DNA from: Puniceibacterium sediminis
GTDB taxonomy: Bacteria > Pseudomonadota > Alphaproteobacteria > Rhodobacterales > Rhodobacteraceae
Assembly (NCBI RefSeq): GCF_900188035.1
Contig: NZ_FZNN01000001.1
Span: 124,001-188,000, forward strand
Length of the DNA stretch: 64,000 nt
Direction: 5' to 3'
Below, piece by piece: positions 1 to 8,819 of the stretch; positions within the stretch are counted from its first letter, which is position 1; each line of letters starts with the position of its first letter. The notes beneath the pieces were generated by a model. It was not told where the DNA came from. It worked only from the letters and a program-made list of their open reading frames with translations, and made no database searches. The position numbers and the translations under genes were made by a program.

Positions 1-2
1 TG

Positions 3-575
3 GTCTTTGCCGGAACCTACTACTTTTTCCTGCTGACCCGGCTCGAGGTTTATTCGGCCCTGGCCAAGCGGATCGGCGGCGTGGCGCAGTCAAGCATCAT
101 CCAGCAGCGGTTCAAGACGGCCGAAACTCTGGTGTCGCGCTACTTCGTGACCATTTCCTTTATAAACTTCGGTCTGGGTCTGGCACTGACCGGCGTTCTT
201 ATGCTGCTCGGGTTGCCGCTGCCCTGGGTCTGGGGGATGGCCGCGTTCTTGCTCAACTACGTGCTTTACGTGGGACCGGCCCTGATAATGGCGGGGCTGC
301 TGCTCAGCGGGCTGGTGCATTTCGATGGCTTGATGGTGGGCGCGCCCTTCCTTGGGTATCTCAGCCTCAACATGATGGAGGCGCAGTTCGTCACCCCGTC
401 GCTGGTGGGAAAACACGTATCCCTCAACGCCTTGCTGGTGTTTGTGGCGCTGGTGTTTGGTCTGTGGTTCTGGGGCCCGATTGGCGGCATCGTGTCGATC
501 CCGGTCATGGTGATCGCGGCGGCGCTGCTGGATGACAGCGTCGTGCGCAGGACCGTCGGCAATAACGGCAACTGA
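3..575 (+). CDS. AI-2E family transporter (PerM/TqsA type), C-terminal part
   Basis: This is the end of an integral inner-membrane protein whose start lies before the window; the frame is open from base 3. The visible ~190 residues contain several strongly hydrophobic helices and the typical C-terminal stretch of the AI-2E exporter family (…FLGYLSLNMMEAQFVTPSLVGK…, then two more helices ending in …VVRRTVGNNGN). Family members are proposed exporters of autoinducer-2 or other small solutes, and the real substrate here is unknown. It is followed by a GC-rich hairpin and then an unrelated methyltransferase gene. Confidence 0.85.
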   Translation, partial: VFAGTYYFFLLTRLEVYSALAKRIGGVAQSSIIQQRFKTAETLVSRYFVTISFINFGLGLALTGVLMLLGLPLPWVWGMAAFLLNYVLYVGPALIMAGLLLSGLVHFDGLMVGAPFLGYLSLNMMEAQFVTPSLVGKHVSLNALLVFVALVFGLWFWGPIGGIVSIPVMVIAAALLDDSVVRRTVGNNGN

Positions 576-580
576 TACGC

Positions 581-603
581 CGCCCGGGCACAGCGCCCGG
601 GCG
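581..603. terminator. GC-rich hairpin after the AI-2E transporter gene
   Basis: CGCCCGGGC is followed by a 5-base loop and GCCCGGGCG, a perfect 9-bp stem right after the transporter stop codon. There is no T-tract, so it may be a weak terminator or an mRNA 3'-end stabiliser. Confidence 0.5.
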
Positions 604-719
604 TTGCGCAGATTCGACAGGTTGCACTTAGTTTGATGTATTTGTCGCGCCCGGACGTTGCCGTGGCGTACCTTCTGTGGCATGACAGGTTCAGGATTCT
701 GAACGAAAGAGTTTAGTGC

Positions 720-1373
720 ATGTCAGACTATGCCACCCGCCGCAGAATGATGGTCGACACGCAGGTGCGGCCCTCCGATGTTACCAAGTTCCCGATCATC
801 GACGCGATGCTTGATGTCCCGCGCGAGGCTTTTGTGCCCCGCGACCGGGCCGAGGCCGCGTATATAAGTGAAAATATCGACATTGGCGGTGGCCGTGTCG
901 TGCTTGAGCCACGCACCTTTTCCAAGATGCTGGATGCGCTGGACGTCGGCAATGACGACCTCGTGCTCGATATCGGGGCGGGGCTTGGCTATTCCTCTGC
1001 CGTGATCGCACATATTGCCGAAGCCGTTGTCGCCGTCGAAGACGACGCGTCCCGGGTGAAAGAGGCACTTGGCCTGCTGTCGGACCACCACGCCGACAAC
1101 GTGATCCTGCACGAAGGCCCGCTTGCGGCCGGTGCACCCGAACACGGCCCCTATGATGCGATCATCGTCGAAGGCGGGGTTGAACAGGTGCCGCAGGCGC
1201 TGATTGACCAGCTCAAGGATGGCGGCCGCATCGCCTGCCTCTTTATGGAGGGGGCATTGGGCGTGGTTCAGATAGGTCACAGGATAGATGGCGCCGTTTC
1301 TTGGCGATTTGCATTCAACGCAAGCGCTCCGGTGCTGGCAGGGTTTGAAAAAGAATTCGCCTTCGCGCTCTGA
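720..1373 (+). CDS. Protein-L-isoaspartate O-methyltransferase family protein
   Basis: This is a 217-residue class I SAM-dependent methyltransferase. The glycine-rich SAM-binding motif reads VLDIGAGLGYSS near residue 80 and is followed by the acidic VAVEDD strand. The fold and length match the Pcm family, which repairs isoaspartyl damage in aged proteins. In Rhodobacteraceae this member sits directly upstream of tolC, as here (41 bp gap), and is more divergent than true Pcm, so repair activity is inferred. The ATG at 720 starts the family-typical N-terminus (MSDYATRRRMMVDTQVRPSD). Confidence 0.85.
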   Translation: MSDYATRRRMMVDTQVRPSDVTKFPIIDAMLDVPREAFVPRDRAEAAYISENIDIGGGRVVLEPRTFSKMLDALDVGNDDLVLDIGAGLGYSSAVIAHIAEAVVAVEDDASRVKEALGLLSDHHADNVILHEGPLAAGAPEHGPYDAIIVEGGVEQVPQALIDQLKDGGRIACLFMEGALGVVQIGHRIDGAVSWRFAFNASAPVLAGFEKEFAFAL

Positions 1374-1414
1374 GCAGGAGCAAGAAAAGCGGCTCGTAGC
1401 AGGCAGGACAGGCA

Positions 1415-2827
1415 ATGATGACACCCAGGGCGTTACTGAAACATGTGACCACCGGCTTGGCCGTGGTCTGGATCGCAGCGGCTGCGCAGGCCGATACTCT
1501 GGCCGATGCGCTGGTCGGGGCCTATAACACCAGCGGCCTTCTGGAACAGAACCGTGCGGTGTTGCGTTCGGCGGATGAAAGCGTGGCACAGTCGATTTCG
1601 GGCCTGCGTCCCGTCCTCAACTGGGTTGCAGACCTCAGCCGTGATTTTGGCACGGTCCGCAGTGCCACAACCGGGTTTCAGACCGTTGCCAACGTGCAGA
1701 ATACCACGTCGATCGGGCTTAGCGCCGAAATCACACTGTTTGATTTCGGTCAGACGGGCCTTGCCATCGACGCGGCCAAGGAATCGGTGCTTGCCACCCG
1801 TCAAAGCCTTCTGTCTGTCGAACAGCAGATCCTTCTGCGCGCGGTTCAGGCGTTTTTCGAAGTGCGCCGGGCCACGGAAACCGTATCGCTGCGGCAGAAC
1901 AACCTGCGTCTGATCACGCAGGAACTGCGCGCCGCCGAAGACCGCTTTGAGGTTGGCGAAGTGACCCGCACCGATGTCGCCCTGGCGCAGGCCCGCCTTG
2001 CCGCGTCGCGTTCGGCACTGTCCGCCGCGCAGGGCAATCTTGTTATTGCACAAGAAGAATACCGCGTCGCCACCGGCCGTCGCCCCGGCGCGCTGAGCTA
2101 TCCGCGCACTGTCCCGCAACTGCCCCCTTCGGTCGAGGCCGCGCGCGCCGTCGCCATGCGCACCCATCCCGACCTTTTGTCGGCGCAATATGTGGTTTCG
2201 GTCAACGAACTCAACATTCTGCGCGCCAAGGCGGCGATGAAGCCCAAGCTTTCCGTACAGGGCACCATCGGCATCACGGAAAACGTGGACAATGACGCCT
2301 TTACCCGGGGCGGATCGGTTTCGCTGAACGCCTCTGGCCCGATCTATCAGGGCGGGCGTCTCTCCTCGCTCGTGCGGCAGTCGATGGCGAACCGGGATTC
2401 GTCCCGCGCACAGCTTCAGCTGACCCAGCTTGGTATCGAACAGAATGTCGCCAACGCCTATGTCCGGGTGCAGGTCGCCCGGTCCAGCCGTTCTGCCAGT
2501 GCGGATCAGGTGCGCGCGGCGCAGATCGCCTTTGACGGTGTCCGCGAAGAGGCGACGCTTGGCGCACGCACAACGCTGGATGTGCTGGACGCCGAACAGG
2601 AACTTCTTGATGCCCGTGCCAGCCAGATTTCTGCCTCGGTCGATGAATATGTTGCGGCCTACGCCGTGTTGTTCTCCATGGGTGTGCTGACCGCGGATCA
2701 GCTGGGTCTCAAAGTCCAGCAATACGACCCGTCGGCCTATTACAACCTGGTCGAGGGCGCGCCGTCCAAGATCAGCAAGCAGGGCAGGGAACTGGATCGT
2801 GTCCTGCGCGCTTTGGGAAAAGAGTAA
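1415..2827 (+). CDS. tolC: TolC family outer-membrane channel protein
   Basis: This 470-residue protein is the outer-membrane exit duct used by type I secretion systems and RND/MFS efflux pumps. An N-terminal signal peptide (MMTPRALLKHV… to …AAAAQA) is followed by two homologous halves rich in heptad-like helices, the arrangement of the outer-membrane efflux protein family. The Q-rich, Ala-rich helices and the motif ARTTLDVLDAEQELLDAR near residue 385 are typical of TolC. Length is normal. It probably shares a transcript with the preceding methyltransferase. No partner pump or fusion protein lies nearby, so it likely serves pumps encoded elsewhere. Confidence 0.93.
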   Translation: MMTPRALLKHVTTGLAVVWIAAAAQADTLADALVGAYNTSGLLEQNRAVLRSADESVAQSISGLRPVLNWVADLSRDFGTVRSATTGFQTVANVQNTTSIGLSAEITLFDFGQTGLAIDAAKESVLATRQSLLSVEQQILLRAVQAFFEVRRATETVSLRQNNLRLITQELRAAEDRFEVGEVTRTDVALAQARLAASRSALSAAQGNLVIAQEEYRVATGRRPGALSYPRTVPQLPPSVEAARAVAMRTHPDLLSAQYVVSVNELNILRAKAAMKPKLSVQGTIGITENVDNDAFTRGGSVSLNASGPIYQGGRLSSLVRQSMANRDSSRAQLQLTQLGIEQNVANAYVRVQVARSSRSASADQVRAAQIAFDGVREEATLGARTTLDVLDAEQELLDARASQISASVDEYVAAYAVLFSMGVLTADQLGLKVQQYDPSAYYNLVEGAPSKISKQGRELDRVLRALGKE

Positions 2828-2889
2828 TCTTTTCTACACCATAGGTTGTTTGACGTCTCGGCGCTCGCTACACTTACGCCGAGGCGGAA

Positions 2890-3627
2890 ATGGAACCAGA
2901 AATGTCGAACCCCGAGGTAAGAACAGAGCCTGCAAGCGTCCTTTCCTCGATCCGCAGGCTCCTATCCAACAATTTCAATTCGGCACCCGAATCCCCCAAG
3001 GTGTTTGACAGGCTGGTGCTGACCCCCGCCCAACGGGTGGATCAGGACGGGTCCCGGTACGGGGCTGAGGAGCCGGATAAAAAGCCCATGCTTCTGACGC
3101 AGGCGCTGCTCTATGGTGCAGGTTCGTCCGGGCCGTCGACCAAGGCCGCCCAGACGCCGAACAGCGCGTCGGCGCGATCTCACCGCACTTCTGTCAACGA
3201 CATGACACTGGAACAGAAAATTGCGGCTCTGGAAGAGATGATTTCCAGCAAAGCGGCAGCTGCTGACAGTCCCGACTTCATGGCAGGGCAACCCGGTGCG
3301 ATGCGCGGGAACGTGGATCTGAACGCATTGCATTCAGGCCATGCCAGCCCCGTCAGTGATGAAAATACCACAGCCAGGGCGATGCCGCACCGCGCTGCGC
3401 AGGACGTCCTGACAAGCGACATCCTTGCCAACGCGAATTTGGAGGCACCCGAAAATGTCTTTGCCGACCTGAACGGCGGGATCGACGAGCTGATGCTGCG
3501 TGATCTGGTTGCTGACGTTGTGCGGCAGGAATTGCAGGGCGTGCTGGGTGATCGCATCACCCGGAATGTCCAAAAGCTGGTCCAGCGGGAAATCCAGCGC
3601 ACACTTGTGGGATCGAACCCAGAGTGA
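2890..3627 (+). CDS. Low-complexity protein with a PopZ/DUF2497-like C-terminus
   Basis: This is a 245-residue cytoplasmic protein with no signal peptide. Residues ~1-185 are Ser/Ala/Pro-rich and look disordered. The last ~50 residues form a conserved amphipathic helical block (ELMLRDLVADVVRQELQG… then …LVQREIQRTLVG). That layout, a disordered linker plus a short C-terminal oligomerisation helix set containing LRDLV..xVR, resembles the polar organiser PopZ (DUF2497). The similarity is my pattern judgement and not a confirmed family assignment. It follows tolC by 62 bp, and the hairpin at 3706-3729 closes the unit. A second ATG four codons in could also be the start. Confidence 0.6.
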   Translation: MEPEMSNPEVRTEPASVLSSIRRLLSNNFNSAPESPKVFDRLVLTPAQRVDQDGSRYGAEEPDKKPMLLTQALLYGAGSSGPSTKAAQTPNSASARSHRTSVNDMTLEQKIAALEEMISSKAAAADSPDFMAGQPGAMRGNVDLNALHSGHASPVSDENTTARAMPHRAAQDVLTSDILANANLEAPENVFADLNGGIDELMLRDLVADVVRQELQGVLGDRITRNVQKLVQREIQRTLVGSNPE

Positions 3628-3705
3628 AGATGTCGGCAGCCGTGGACATGCAGGCACACTGCCGCAGGTCAGCCCTGCCCAAAAATATCTGCTTCGGGGA
3701 TAAAA

Positions 3706-3729
3706 AAAGCACGCCCTGGGGCGTGCTTT
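3706..3729. terminator. Bidirectional intrinsic terminator
   Basis: AAAGCACGCC and GGCGTGCTTT form a perfect 10-bp stem with a CTGG loop. An A-tract lies on the left and T residues on the right. It sits between two convergent genes and can serve both. Confidence 0.85.
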
Positions 3730-3753
3730 GATCTTAGTTGACTTGATAGAGGA

Positions 3754-4074
3754 TCAGGCAGCTTCGGCCTGTTCCGCCGCGTGGCGGCGTTCGCTTTCTT
3801 CGCGCGACAACGCGACAGAGGTGCGCACACCCTTGCCAACGAAATCCATCAGACCCGTCACAACCCGTTCGTTCGGGTCGATCCCGGCGCAGGACAACAC
3901 TTCGCGCCCATCGCGCGAGCGTGCCCAGCGGGCGATCTGTTCGGGGCCATTGCCGTACTTCTTGTCGTCGGCAATTGCATCATCCAGTGCCGCGAGGACC
4001 ACCGCCGCAAACAGCTTCTTGGCACGGTTGCCTTGTTCGCTGTTGTAGGCTGTTCCATCAACGAAATCTCGCAT
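3754..4074 (-). CDS. DUF6280 family protein
   Basis: This small cytoplasmic protein (106 residues) starts MRDFVDGTAYNSEQGNRAKK and carries the block DDKKYGNGPEQIARWARSRDGREVLSCAGIDP. I recognise it as the Rhodobacteraceae-restricted DUF6280 family; no biochemical role is known. It has no membrane segment and a charged C-terminus ending in an Ala/Glu run. It is transcribed alone and convergent with the upstream cluster, and it shares its 217-bp upstream gap with efp. Confidence 0.8.
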   Translation of the reverse strand: MRDFVDGTAYNSEQGNRAKKLFAAVVLAALDDAIADDKKYGNGPEQIARWARSRDGREVLSCAGIDPNERVVTGLMDFVGKGVRTSVALSREESERRHAAEQAEAA

Positions 4075-4291
4075 GTTTCGTCCTTTGATTATTGCTCTTG
4101 TGTTTTCAGGCGTGAGCGCCCTTATGGCCTATTCAACTCGATTCGGATACCCCGATATCGCATAGCACCCATAACCCTGACGCATACCTTTCTGCAGACG
4201 CAGCACGATATCTGGTTGTCTTGTCAGGGCGGGTATAGCGATATATAGGGTCGCTCAGTCCCTCATCAACCCTCTGACACGGTTTTGACAT

Positions 4292-4855
4292 ATGCCCAAG
4301 ATCAACGGTAACGAAATTCGCCCCGGTAATGTGCTGGAGCATAACGGCGGCCTCTGGGCGGCTGTGAAGGTCGACCACGTAAAGCCCGGCAAGGGCGGCG
4401 CTTTTGCCCAGGTCGAAATGAAGAACCTGCGCAACGGCTCCAAGCTGAACGAACGCTTTCGTTCGGCGGACAAGGTCGAGCGTGTGCGCCTCGATCAGAA
4501 GGACATGCAGTTCCTGTTCGAAACCGACGGCATCCTGACCTTCATGGACACCGAGACCTATGAGCAGGTCGAACTGCCCGCAGACATCCTGGGTGAACGC
4601 CGCCCGTTCCTGCAGGACGGCATGACGATCCACATCGAATTCCACGAAGACGAGGCGCTGAACGCGACCCTGCCGCAGAAAGTCACCTGCCGCATCGTCG
4701 AGACAGAGCCGGTCGTCAAAGGCCAGACCGCTGCGAACAGCTTTAAACCTGCGCTTCTGGACAACGGTATCCGCGTTTCTGTCCCGCCGTTTGTGGGCCA
4801 GGACGAAGACATCATCGTGAACACCGAAACCATGGAATACGCCGAACGCGCCTGA
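4292..4855 (+). CDS. efp: Elongation factor P
   Basis: EF-P rescues ribosomes stalled on polyproline. At 187 residues the length is exactly that of the family. Domain I carries the loop [10 protein letters not shown] with Lys34 at the tip, the residue modified by beta-lysylation in organisms with EpmA/EpmB. No modification gene lies in the window. Domains II and III are complete, ending in the signature block [10 protein letters not shown]. It is monocistronic, with its own upstream gap and a strong downstream terminator. Confidence 0.96.
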   Translation: MPKINGNEIRPGNVLEHNGGLWAAVKVDHVKPGKGGAFAQVEMKNLRNGSKLNERFRSADKVERVRLDQKDMQFLFETDGILTFMDTETYEQVELPADILGERRPFLQDGMTIHIEFHEDEALNATLPQKVTCRIVETEPVVKGQTAANSFKPALLDNGIRVSVPPFVGQDEDIIVNTETMEYAERA

Positions 4856-4900
4856 TGCGGGGGGTGTGCCGGGCGCAAGGCCCGGCGCCATGGAATTAGG

Positions 4901-4936
4901 ACGCGTCCAGCCCAGCGGGCAGGGCGCGTTTTTTTT
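4901..4936 (+). terminator. Intrinsic terminator of efp
   Basis: ACGCGTCC pairs with GGGCGCGT (one G·T wobble) and is followed by a run of eight T residues. Only 13 bp separate it from the convergent ygfZ-like gene. Confidence 0.85.
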
Positions 4937-4948
4937 ATGCCCTGCCGA

Positions 4949-5686
4949 TCAGGGGTGGGTCAGGCGGGCATCACCCGCCGTCATCTCACCCTTGGCACGG
5001 TCAAAGCGCAGATAGGCGATGCCGCTGCCACCGGACTGCGTGAACAGCACCCCGGCCGCCTTGCCCTCTGCCGTGATCTCGGTGCCCACAGGCGCGCTGC
5101 CGGTCACGGTGACCACGGCCAGCCCTTTGCGCAATTCGGTCTTGTGCTTCATACGCGCGGTGACCTCTTGGCCGACATAACATCCCTTGCGGAAATCGAC
5201 GCCGTTCAGCCGCTCGAACCCGGCCTCAAGAAGGAATGTGTCCGGCGTCAGTTCGATACCGCTTTCCGGGACGCAGGCGGCAACGCGCAGGGCATCCCAG
5301 TCAACCCCCGCCTCATCCGGCCGCCCGTCATAGGCGCGCCAGCCCATGCGCGGGTCGCGCGGGTCAGCAAAGGCACCGTCCAGCGCGGGGCCAGTGCCGC
5401 GCGACACGACGCGGTCGGTCTGCGCCACCTCAACCTTGGATCGCAGCTTGTACATCGTCAGCGCCCGCAGCAGGTCCGCCGCCAGTGGCGTCGCCACGTC
5501 GATCAGCACCCCGTCGCCGTCAGGCACCAGAAAGAAATCCGCGCGGTATTTGCCCTGCGGTGTCAGCATCGCCGCATAGACCAGCCCGTCCTTCAGGCGC
5601 GTCACGTCATTGCTGACAAGCCCCTGAAGGAAGCTCGCGGCCTCTGGGCCGGTGACGGACAACACGGTGCGTTCTGGGGTGGTCAT
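4949..5686 (-). CDS. ygfZ: YgfZ/GcvT-type folate-binding protein (Fe-S cluster assembly)
   Basis: This 245-residue relative of the GcvT aminomethyltransferase helps maintain certain Fe-S enzymes in a folate-dependent way. The YgfZ hallmark KGCYVGQE, with its conserved cysteine (Cys169), is at residues 167-174, and the GcvT-like beta-barrel C-terminus (GKAAGVLF) follows. It is shorter than E. coli YgfZ (about 325 residues), as is usual for alphaproteobacterial members. It is convergent with efp and divergent from the glycosyltransferase, so it is likely monocistronic. Confidence 0.9.
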   Translation of the reverse strand: MTTPERTVLSVTGPEAASFLQGLVSNDVTRLKDGLVYAAMLTPQGKYRADFFLVPDGDGVLIDVATPLAADLLRALTMYKLRSKVEVAQTDRVVSRGTGPALDGAFADPRDPRMGWRAYDGRPDEAGVDWDALRVAACVPESGIELTPDTFLLEAGFERLNGVDFRKGCYVGQEVTARMKHKTELRKGLAVVTVTGSAPVGTEITAEGKAAGVLFTQSGGSGIAYLRFDRAKGEMTAGDARLTHP

Positions 5687-5754
5687 TGCGGTCTTCCTCT
5701 TGATCCCACGGCGTTCATATAGGATGACCGACCCGAGGCAAACAGGGGCAGGCC

Positions 5755-6429
5755 ATGCGCGCGCCGATTTCGATCATCATACCGACACTTGACGCGGCTG
5801 ACGGGCTGACCGTGACAATCCCTTCGCTGATGGAGGGGTTGGAGGCCGGACTGGTGCGCGAGTTGATCCTGTCGGACGGCGGATCCACTGATGCCACCCG
5901 CGCGGTGGCGGATGCGGCCGGGGCGGTCTGGCTGACAGCACCGGTTTCGCGCTCGGTCCGGCTGCGGCGCGGGGCGGACGCCGCACGCGGCGACTGGCTG
6001 ATGTTTCTCGAATCCGGCACCGCATTGTCCAAAGGCTGGGCCCGCGATCTGGGCGAAGTTCTGCAGACACCGGGCGCCCATCATTTCCGCCTGCGTTTCC
6101 ATGGCCGGGCCTTGTTCCCGCGCATGGCCGCCGGGGTCGCCAACCTGCGCGCCGGGATGCGCCTGCCTGACCGGGAACACGGGCTGCTGATCGACCGCGC
6201 AACCTATGATGCCGTCGGCGGCTACCCGGACCTGCCGCTGATGGAGGATGTCGCCATCGCCCGCGCCCTTGGGGCACGTCTGGGCAGCTTGCCGGTCTAT
6301 GCCGAAACCTGCCCGCGCACCTATGCCGAGGCAGGCTGGCTGCGGCGCGGCACCCGCAACACGGTCAATCTGGTGCGCTATCTGGGTGGTACCGACCCGG
6401 CGGCGCTGCATGGTGCATATCGCGGATAG
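5755..6429 (+). CDS. Family 2 glycosyltransferase (TIGR04283-like)
   Basis: This 224-residue GT-A fold enzyme starts with the nucleotide-sugar motif SIIIPTLDAADGL. Next comes LSDGGSTDAT, the first acidic metal/UDP motif. The usual DxD is replaced by FLESGT near residue 87, as in several members of this subgroup. The acceptor-side block LPLMEDVAIARAL (an ED motif) is near residue 162. The family is usually described as a transferase linked to rSAM/selenodomain proteins, and the acceptor is unknown. Its 3' end almost abuts a decayed ABC transporter on the other strand. Confidence 0.85.
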   Translation: MRAPISIIIPTLDAADGLTVTIPSLMEGLEAGLVRELILSDGGSTDATRAVADAAGAVWLTAPVSRSVRLRRGADAARGDWLMFLESGTALSKGWARDLGEVLQTPGAHHFRLRFHGRALFPRMAAGVANLRAGMRLPDREHGLLIDRATYDAVGGYPDLPLMEDVAIARALGARLGSLPVYAETCPRTYAEAGWLRRGTRNTVNLVRYLGGTDPAALHGAYRG

Positions 6430-6440
6430 CATAGGCAGGC

Positions 6441-6668
6441 GCTGTCCGCCGTCCGCTGCGAAATGCACGCCAGCAGCACATCATGTGCCATACTGGCCAC
6501 GGCGCGGATGTTGAAGATCGCAAAGCTTGCCATCGCCACCCAGACCCGCGCGGATTGTGAGCCGCCCGCCAGCGCCTGATCGAACACCGGCTTTATCATG
6601 TAGCCGAGGTTCCCGATGTCCGGGCCTTCAGGCATCACCAAGGCCAGCGCGACCAGCAACACACCCAT
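6441..6668 (-). pseudogene. Remnant of an MsbA-like ABC transporter (first membrane segments only)
   Basis: On the minus strand the frame reads MGVLLVALALVMPEG, then MIKPVFDQALAGG, then IFNIRAVAS…VLLACISQRTAD. These are the first two transmembrane helices and first cytoplasmic loop of an MsbA-type lipid exporter (compare IKPxFDQ and VLLTRISQRTA in intact homologues). Similarity stops after about 76 residues, where the frame runs into the end of the convergent glycosyltransferase. The rest of the membrane domain and the whole ATPase domain are absent, and a stop codon lies about 17 codons upstream. The upstream phosphatase is intact. I infer a deletion that removed more than 80% of the transporter. 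Confidence 0.65.
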
Positions 6669-6713
6669 ATGCCGACCAAATGGGGGTGCCGTTCCTGGAC
6701 CGCGCGGCGCGGT

Positions 6714-7430
6714 TCACGCAGGTTGCGTTAGTTCCGTGGCAATTTTCGCCGGATCTGCACGCGTGTCGAACCCGATCTGAATCGGCTTGCTGTTGTATTC
6801 GGTGCGGATCCACTGCTCGAACCCTATGGGGTTCTGGCTTACCCGTGCGGCATAAACATCAAGGATATAGTCCTGAATTCCAGTCTTGGTGAAATCCAGA
6901 TGGATGTATTTCAACCCCAGCTGCTTGCGGGCCACTTCGACCGGCTGACCCTCGAACACCATAAGGTACAGCGCAGCGGCGAACCCCGCCCGGTCGGCCC
7001 CGGACTTGCAGTGAAACAGCACCGGCTTTTCCGCCTCACGAAGCACGTCGATCACATGCACGACCCGTTCGCGGCTTGCCGCCATGCGCGCCCAAAGCTT
7101 GGCGTTGACCATGGTAATGCCCAACCCGTCGAGCGTCTCTTTCTCGAACAGGTAGTGGGAATATTTTTCCTCGCCGCGCAGGTTCACCACCGTGCGCACG
7201 CCAAGCTTCGCGTATTTCAGGAACCGCCGGTGTGTTGGCTGGTTCGACCGATAAACGCCGGGCGCAATTTCAAAAAAGTTGGTCCATATGCTGCGCAGAA
7301 AGGCATGGTCGAACACATTATAGTGCAGCGCCGACCAGCGCCGCGACACGGGATCCGTGATATCCTTACCGAACGAGCGCCGAAAACGACGTTCGCCCTG
7401 TTCGATACGGCTCCAGATCTCTGACAACAT
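6714..7430 (-). CDS. Cys-based (tyrosine/dual-specificity) protein phosphatase
   Basis: This is a 238-residue cytoplasmic phosphatase. The catalytic P-loop HCKSGADRAGF matches HCx5R, with nucleophile Cys141 and Arg147. An upstream PGVYRSNQPT segment is typical of the bacterial tyrosine/DSP phosphatase family. The ATG at 7430 is preceded by GGGGA at good spacing and is preferred over an in-frame ATG 51 bp upstream. Substrates are unknown; relatives act on phosphotyrosine or inositol phosphates. It may once have been co-transcribed with the ABC transporter whose remnant lies 45 bp downstream. Confidence 0.85.
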   Translation of the reverse strand: MLSEIWSRIEQGERRFRRSFGKDITDPVSRRWSALHYNVFDHAFLRSIWTNFFEIAPGVYRSNQPTHRRFLKYAKLGVRTVVNLRGEEKYSHYLFEKETLDGLGITMVNAKLWARMAASRERVVHVIDVLREAEKPVLFHCKSGADRAGFAAALYLMVFEGQPVEVARKQLGLKYIHLDFTKTGIQDYILDVYAARVSQNPIGFEQWIRTEYNSKPIQIGFDTRADPAKIATELTQPA

Positions 7431-7570
7431 TGCAATCCCCTTCGTGAGCGGGGGTTTAAGCGCTGCAACCAGGGCTGGCAAGCGGCGCAGAAGCGATTGA
7501 CGTCGCGATGTGGCTGGCTAGTGTTGCGCCGTCGGGCCAAAGGCCCATTCCCATTCAGGAGAATTTGCGC

Positions 7571-8767
7571 ATGTCACTGGCCAATGGTCGTCCTTATCTG
7601 GCTATTCCCGGCCCGTCTGTCATGCCCGATGCCGTGCTGCGCGCGATGCATGTCGCATCGCCCAACATCTACGAAGGCGATCTGCCCGTCATGGTCGCAG
7701 GCCTTATCGGTGATCTGCGCCGCGTGGCGCGCACCGAAGGTCATGTGGCGATCTATATCGCAAACGGTCACGGCGCATGGGAGGCAGCCCTGTCCAACAC
7801 CGTCGCCCCCGGCGAATCGATCCTTGTCCCCTCGACCGGGCGTTTCGGTATGGGCTGGGCGGATACGGCGACCGGCATGGGGATCGACGCGACCATCATC
7901 GACTTTGGCCGCAAGGATCCCATCGACCTTGACCGCGTCGCCGAGGCGCTGAAGGCCGACACCGGCCACAAATACCGCGCCGTGCTGGCGCAGCATGTGG
8001 ATACCTCGTCCTCGGTGCGCAACGACATCGCCGGTCTGCGCCGGGTGCTGGACGATCTGGGTCACCCCGCGCTGCTGATGGTGGACTGCATCGCCTCGCT
8101 GGCCTGTGATGTGTTCGAAATGGATGCATGGGGTGCCGATGTCATGGTCGGCGCGTCGCAAAAGGGTCTGATGGTGCCGCCGGGGCTGGGGTTCGTGTTC
8201 TTCAACGACCGCGCCGCCGCGCAGCGCGCGCAGATGCCCCGCGTCACCCGCTACTGGGACTGGAACCCGCGTTCCCAGCCGGAAATGCTGTATCAGTACT
8301 TCAGCGGCACCGCGCCGACGCATCACCTGATGGGCCTGCGCGCTTCGCTCGACATGATCCACGCCGAAGGGATCGAAAATGTCTGGGCCCGCCACGCTCA
8401 TCTGTCCCGCGCCATCTGGGCGGCCTGCGATGTCTGGGGGCAGGGCGGTCCGCTCAGCCTCAACGTTCCCGATCCGGCCAACCGCAGCCATGCCGTCACC
8501 GCCCTGCGGGTCGGCGCGCCCAATGGCACCAAACTGCGTGAATGGACCGCGTCCAAGGCGGGTGTCGTTCTGGGCATCGGCCTTGGCATGTCCGAAGAAC
8601 ATGACCCGGATGGCACCGGATTTTTCCGCTTTGGCCACATGGGGCACATCAACGCCCACATGATCCTCGGCCTGCTGGGCGTGGTCGAGGCCGGCCTGAT
8701 CGCGCTGGGGGTCCCCCACGGCAAGGGCGGCGTATCGGCGGCGGCCGAGGTGATCTCTCAGGCGTGA
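7571..8767 (+). CDS. Class V PLP-dependent aminotransferase (alanine/serine-glyoxylate type)
   Basis: This is a 398-residue fold-type I aminotransferase. The opening RPYLAIPGPSVMPDAVL is typical of the alanine-glyoxylate / serine-glyoxylate aminotransferase family. The PLP lysine lies in GASQKGLMVPPGL near residue 200, preceded by the cofactor aspartate in MVDCIASLACD. These enzymes move an amino group to glyoxylate, in photorespiration-like or serine-cycle metabolism. The exact donor (serine, alanine or aspartate) cannot be read from sequence. The ATG at 7571 has AGGAG 10 bp upstream; an upstream in-frame ATG at 7508 is less likely. Confidence 0.88.
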   Translation: MSLANGRPYLAIPGPSVMPDAVLRAMHVASPNIYEGDLPVMVAGLIGDLRRVARTEGHVAIYIANGHGAWEAALSNTVAPGESILVPSTGRFGMGWADTATGMGIDATIIDFGRKDPIDLDRVAEALKADTGHKYRAVLAQHVDTSSSVRNDIAGLRRVLDDLGHPALLMVDCIASLACDVFEMDAWGADVMVGASQKGLMVPPGLGFVFFNDRAAAQRAQMPRVTRYWDWNPRSQPEMLYQYFSGTAPTHHLMGLRASLDMIHAEGIENVWARHAHLSRAIWAACDVWGQGGPLSLNVPDPANRSHAVTALRVGAPNGTKLREWTASKAGVVLGIGLGMSEEHDPDGTGFFRFGHMGHINAHMILGLLGVVEAGLIALGVPHGKGGVSAAAEVISQA

Positions 8768-8819
8768 CGTAACCGCCGCGCGGGCGGAGCCGGGTCTTTT
8801 ACACAGACCTCGCCCCGCC

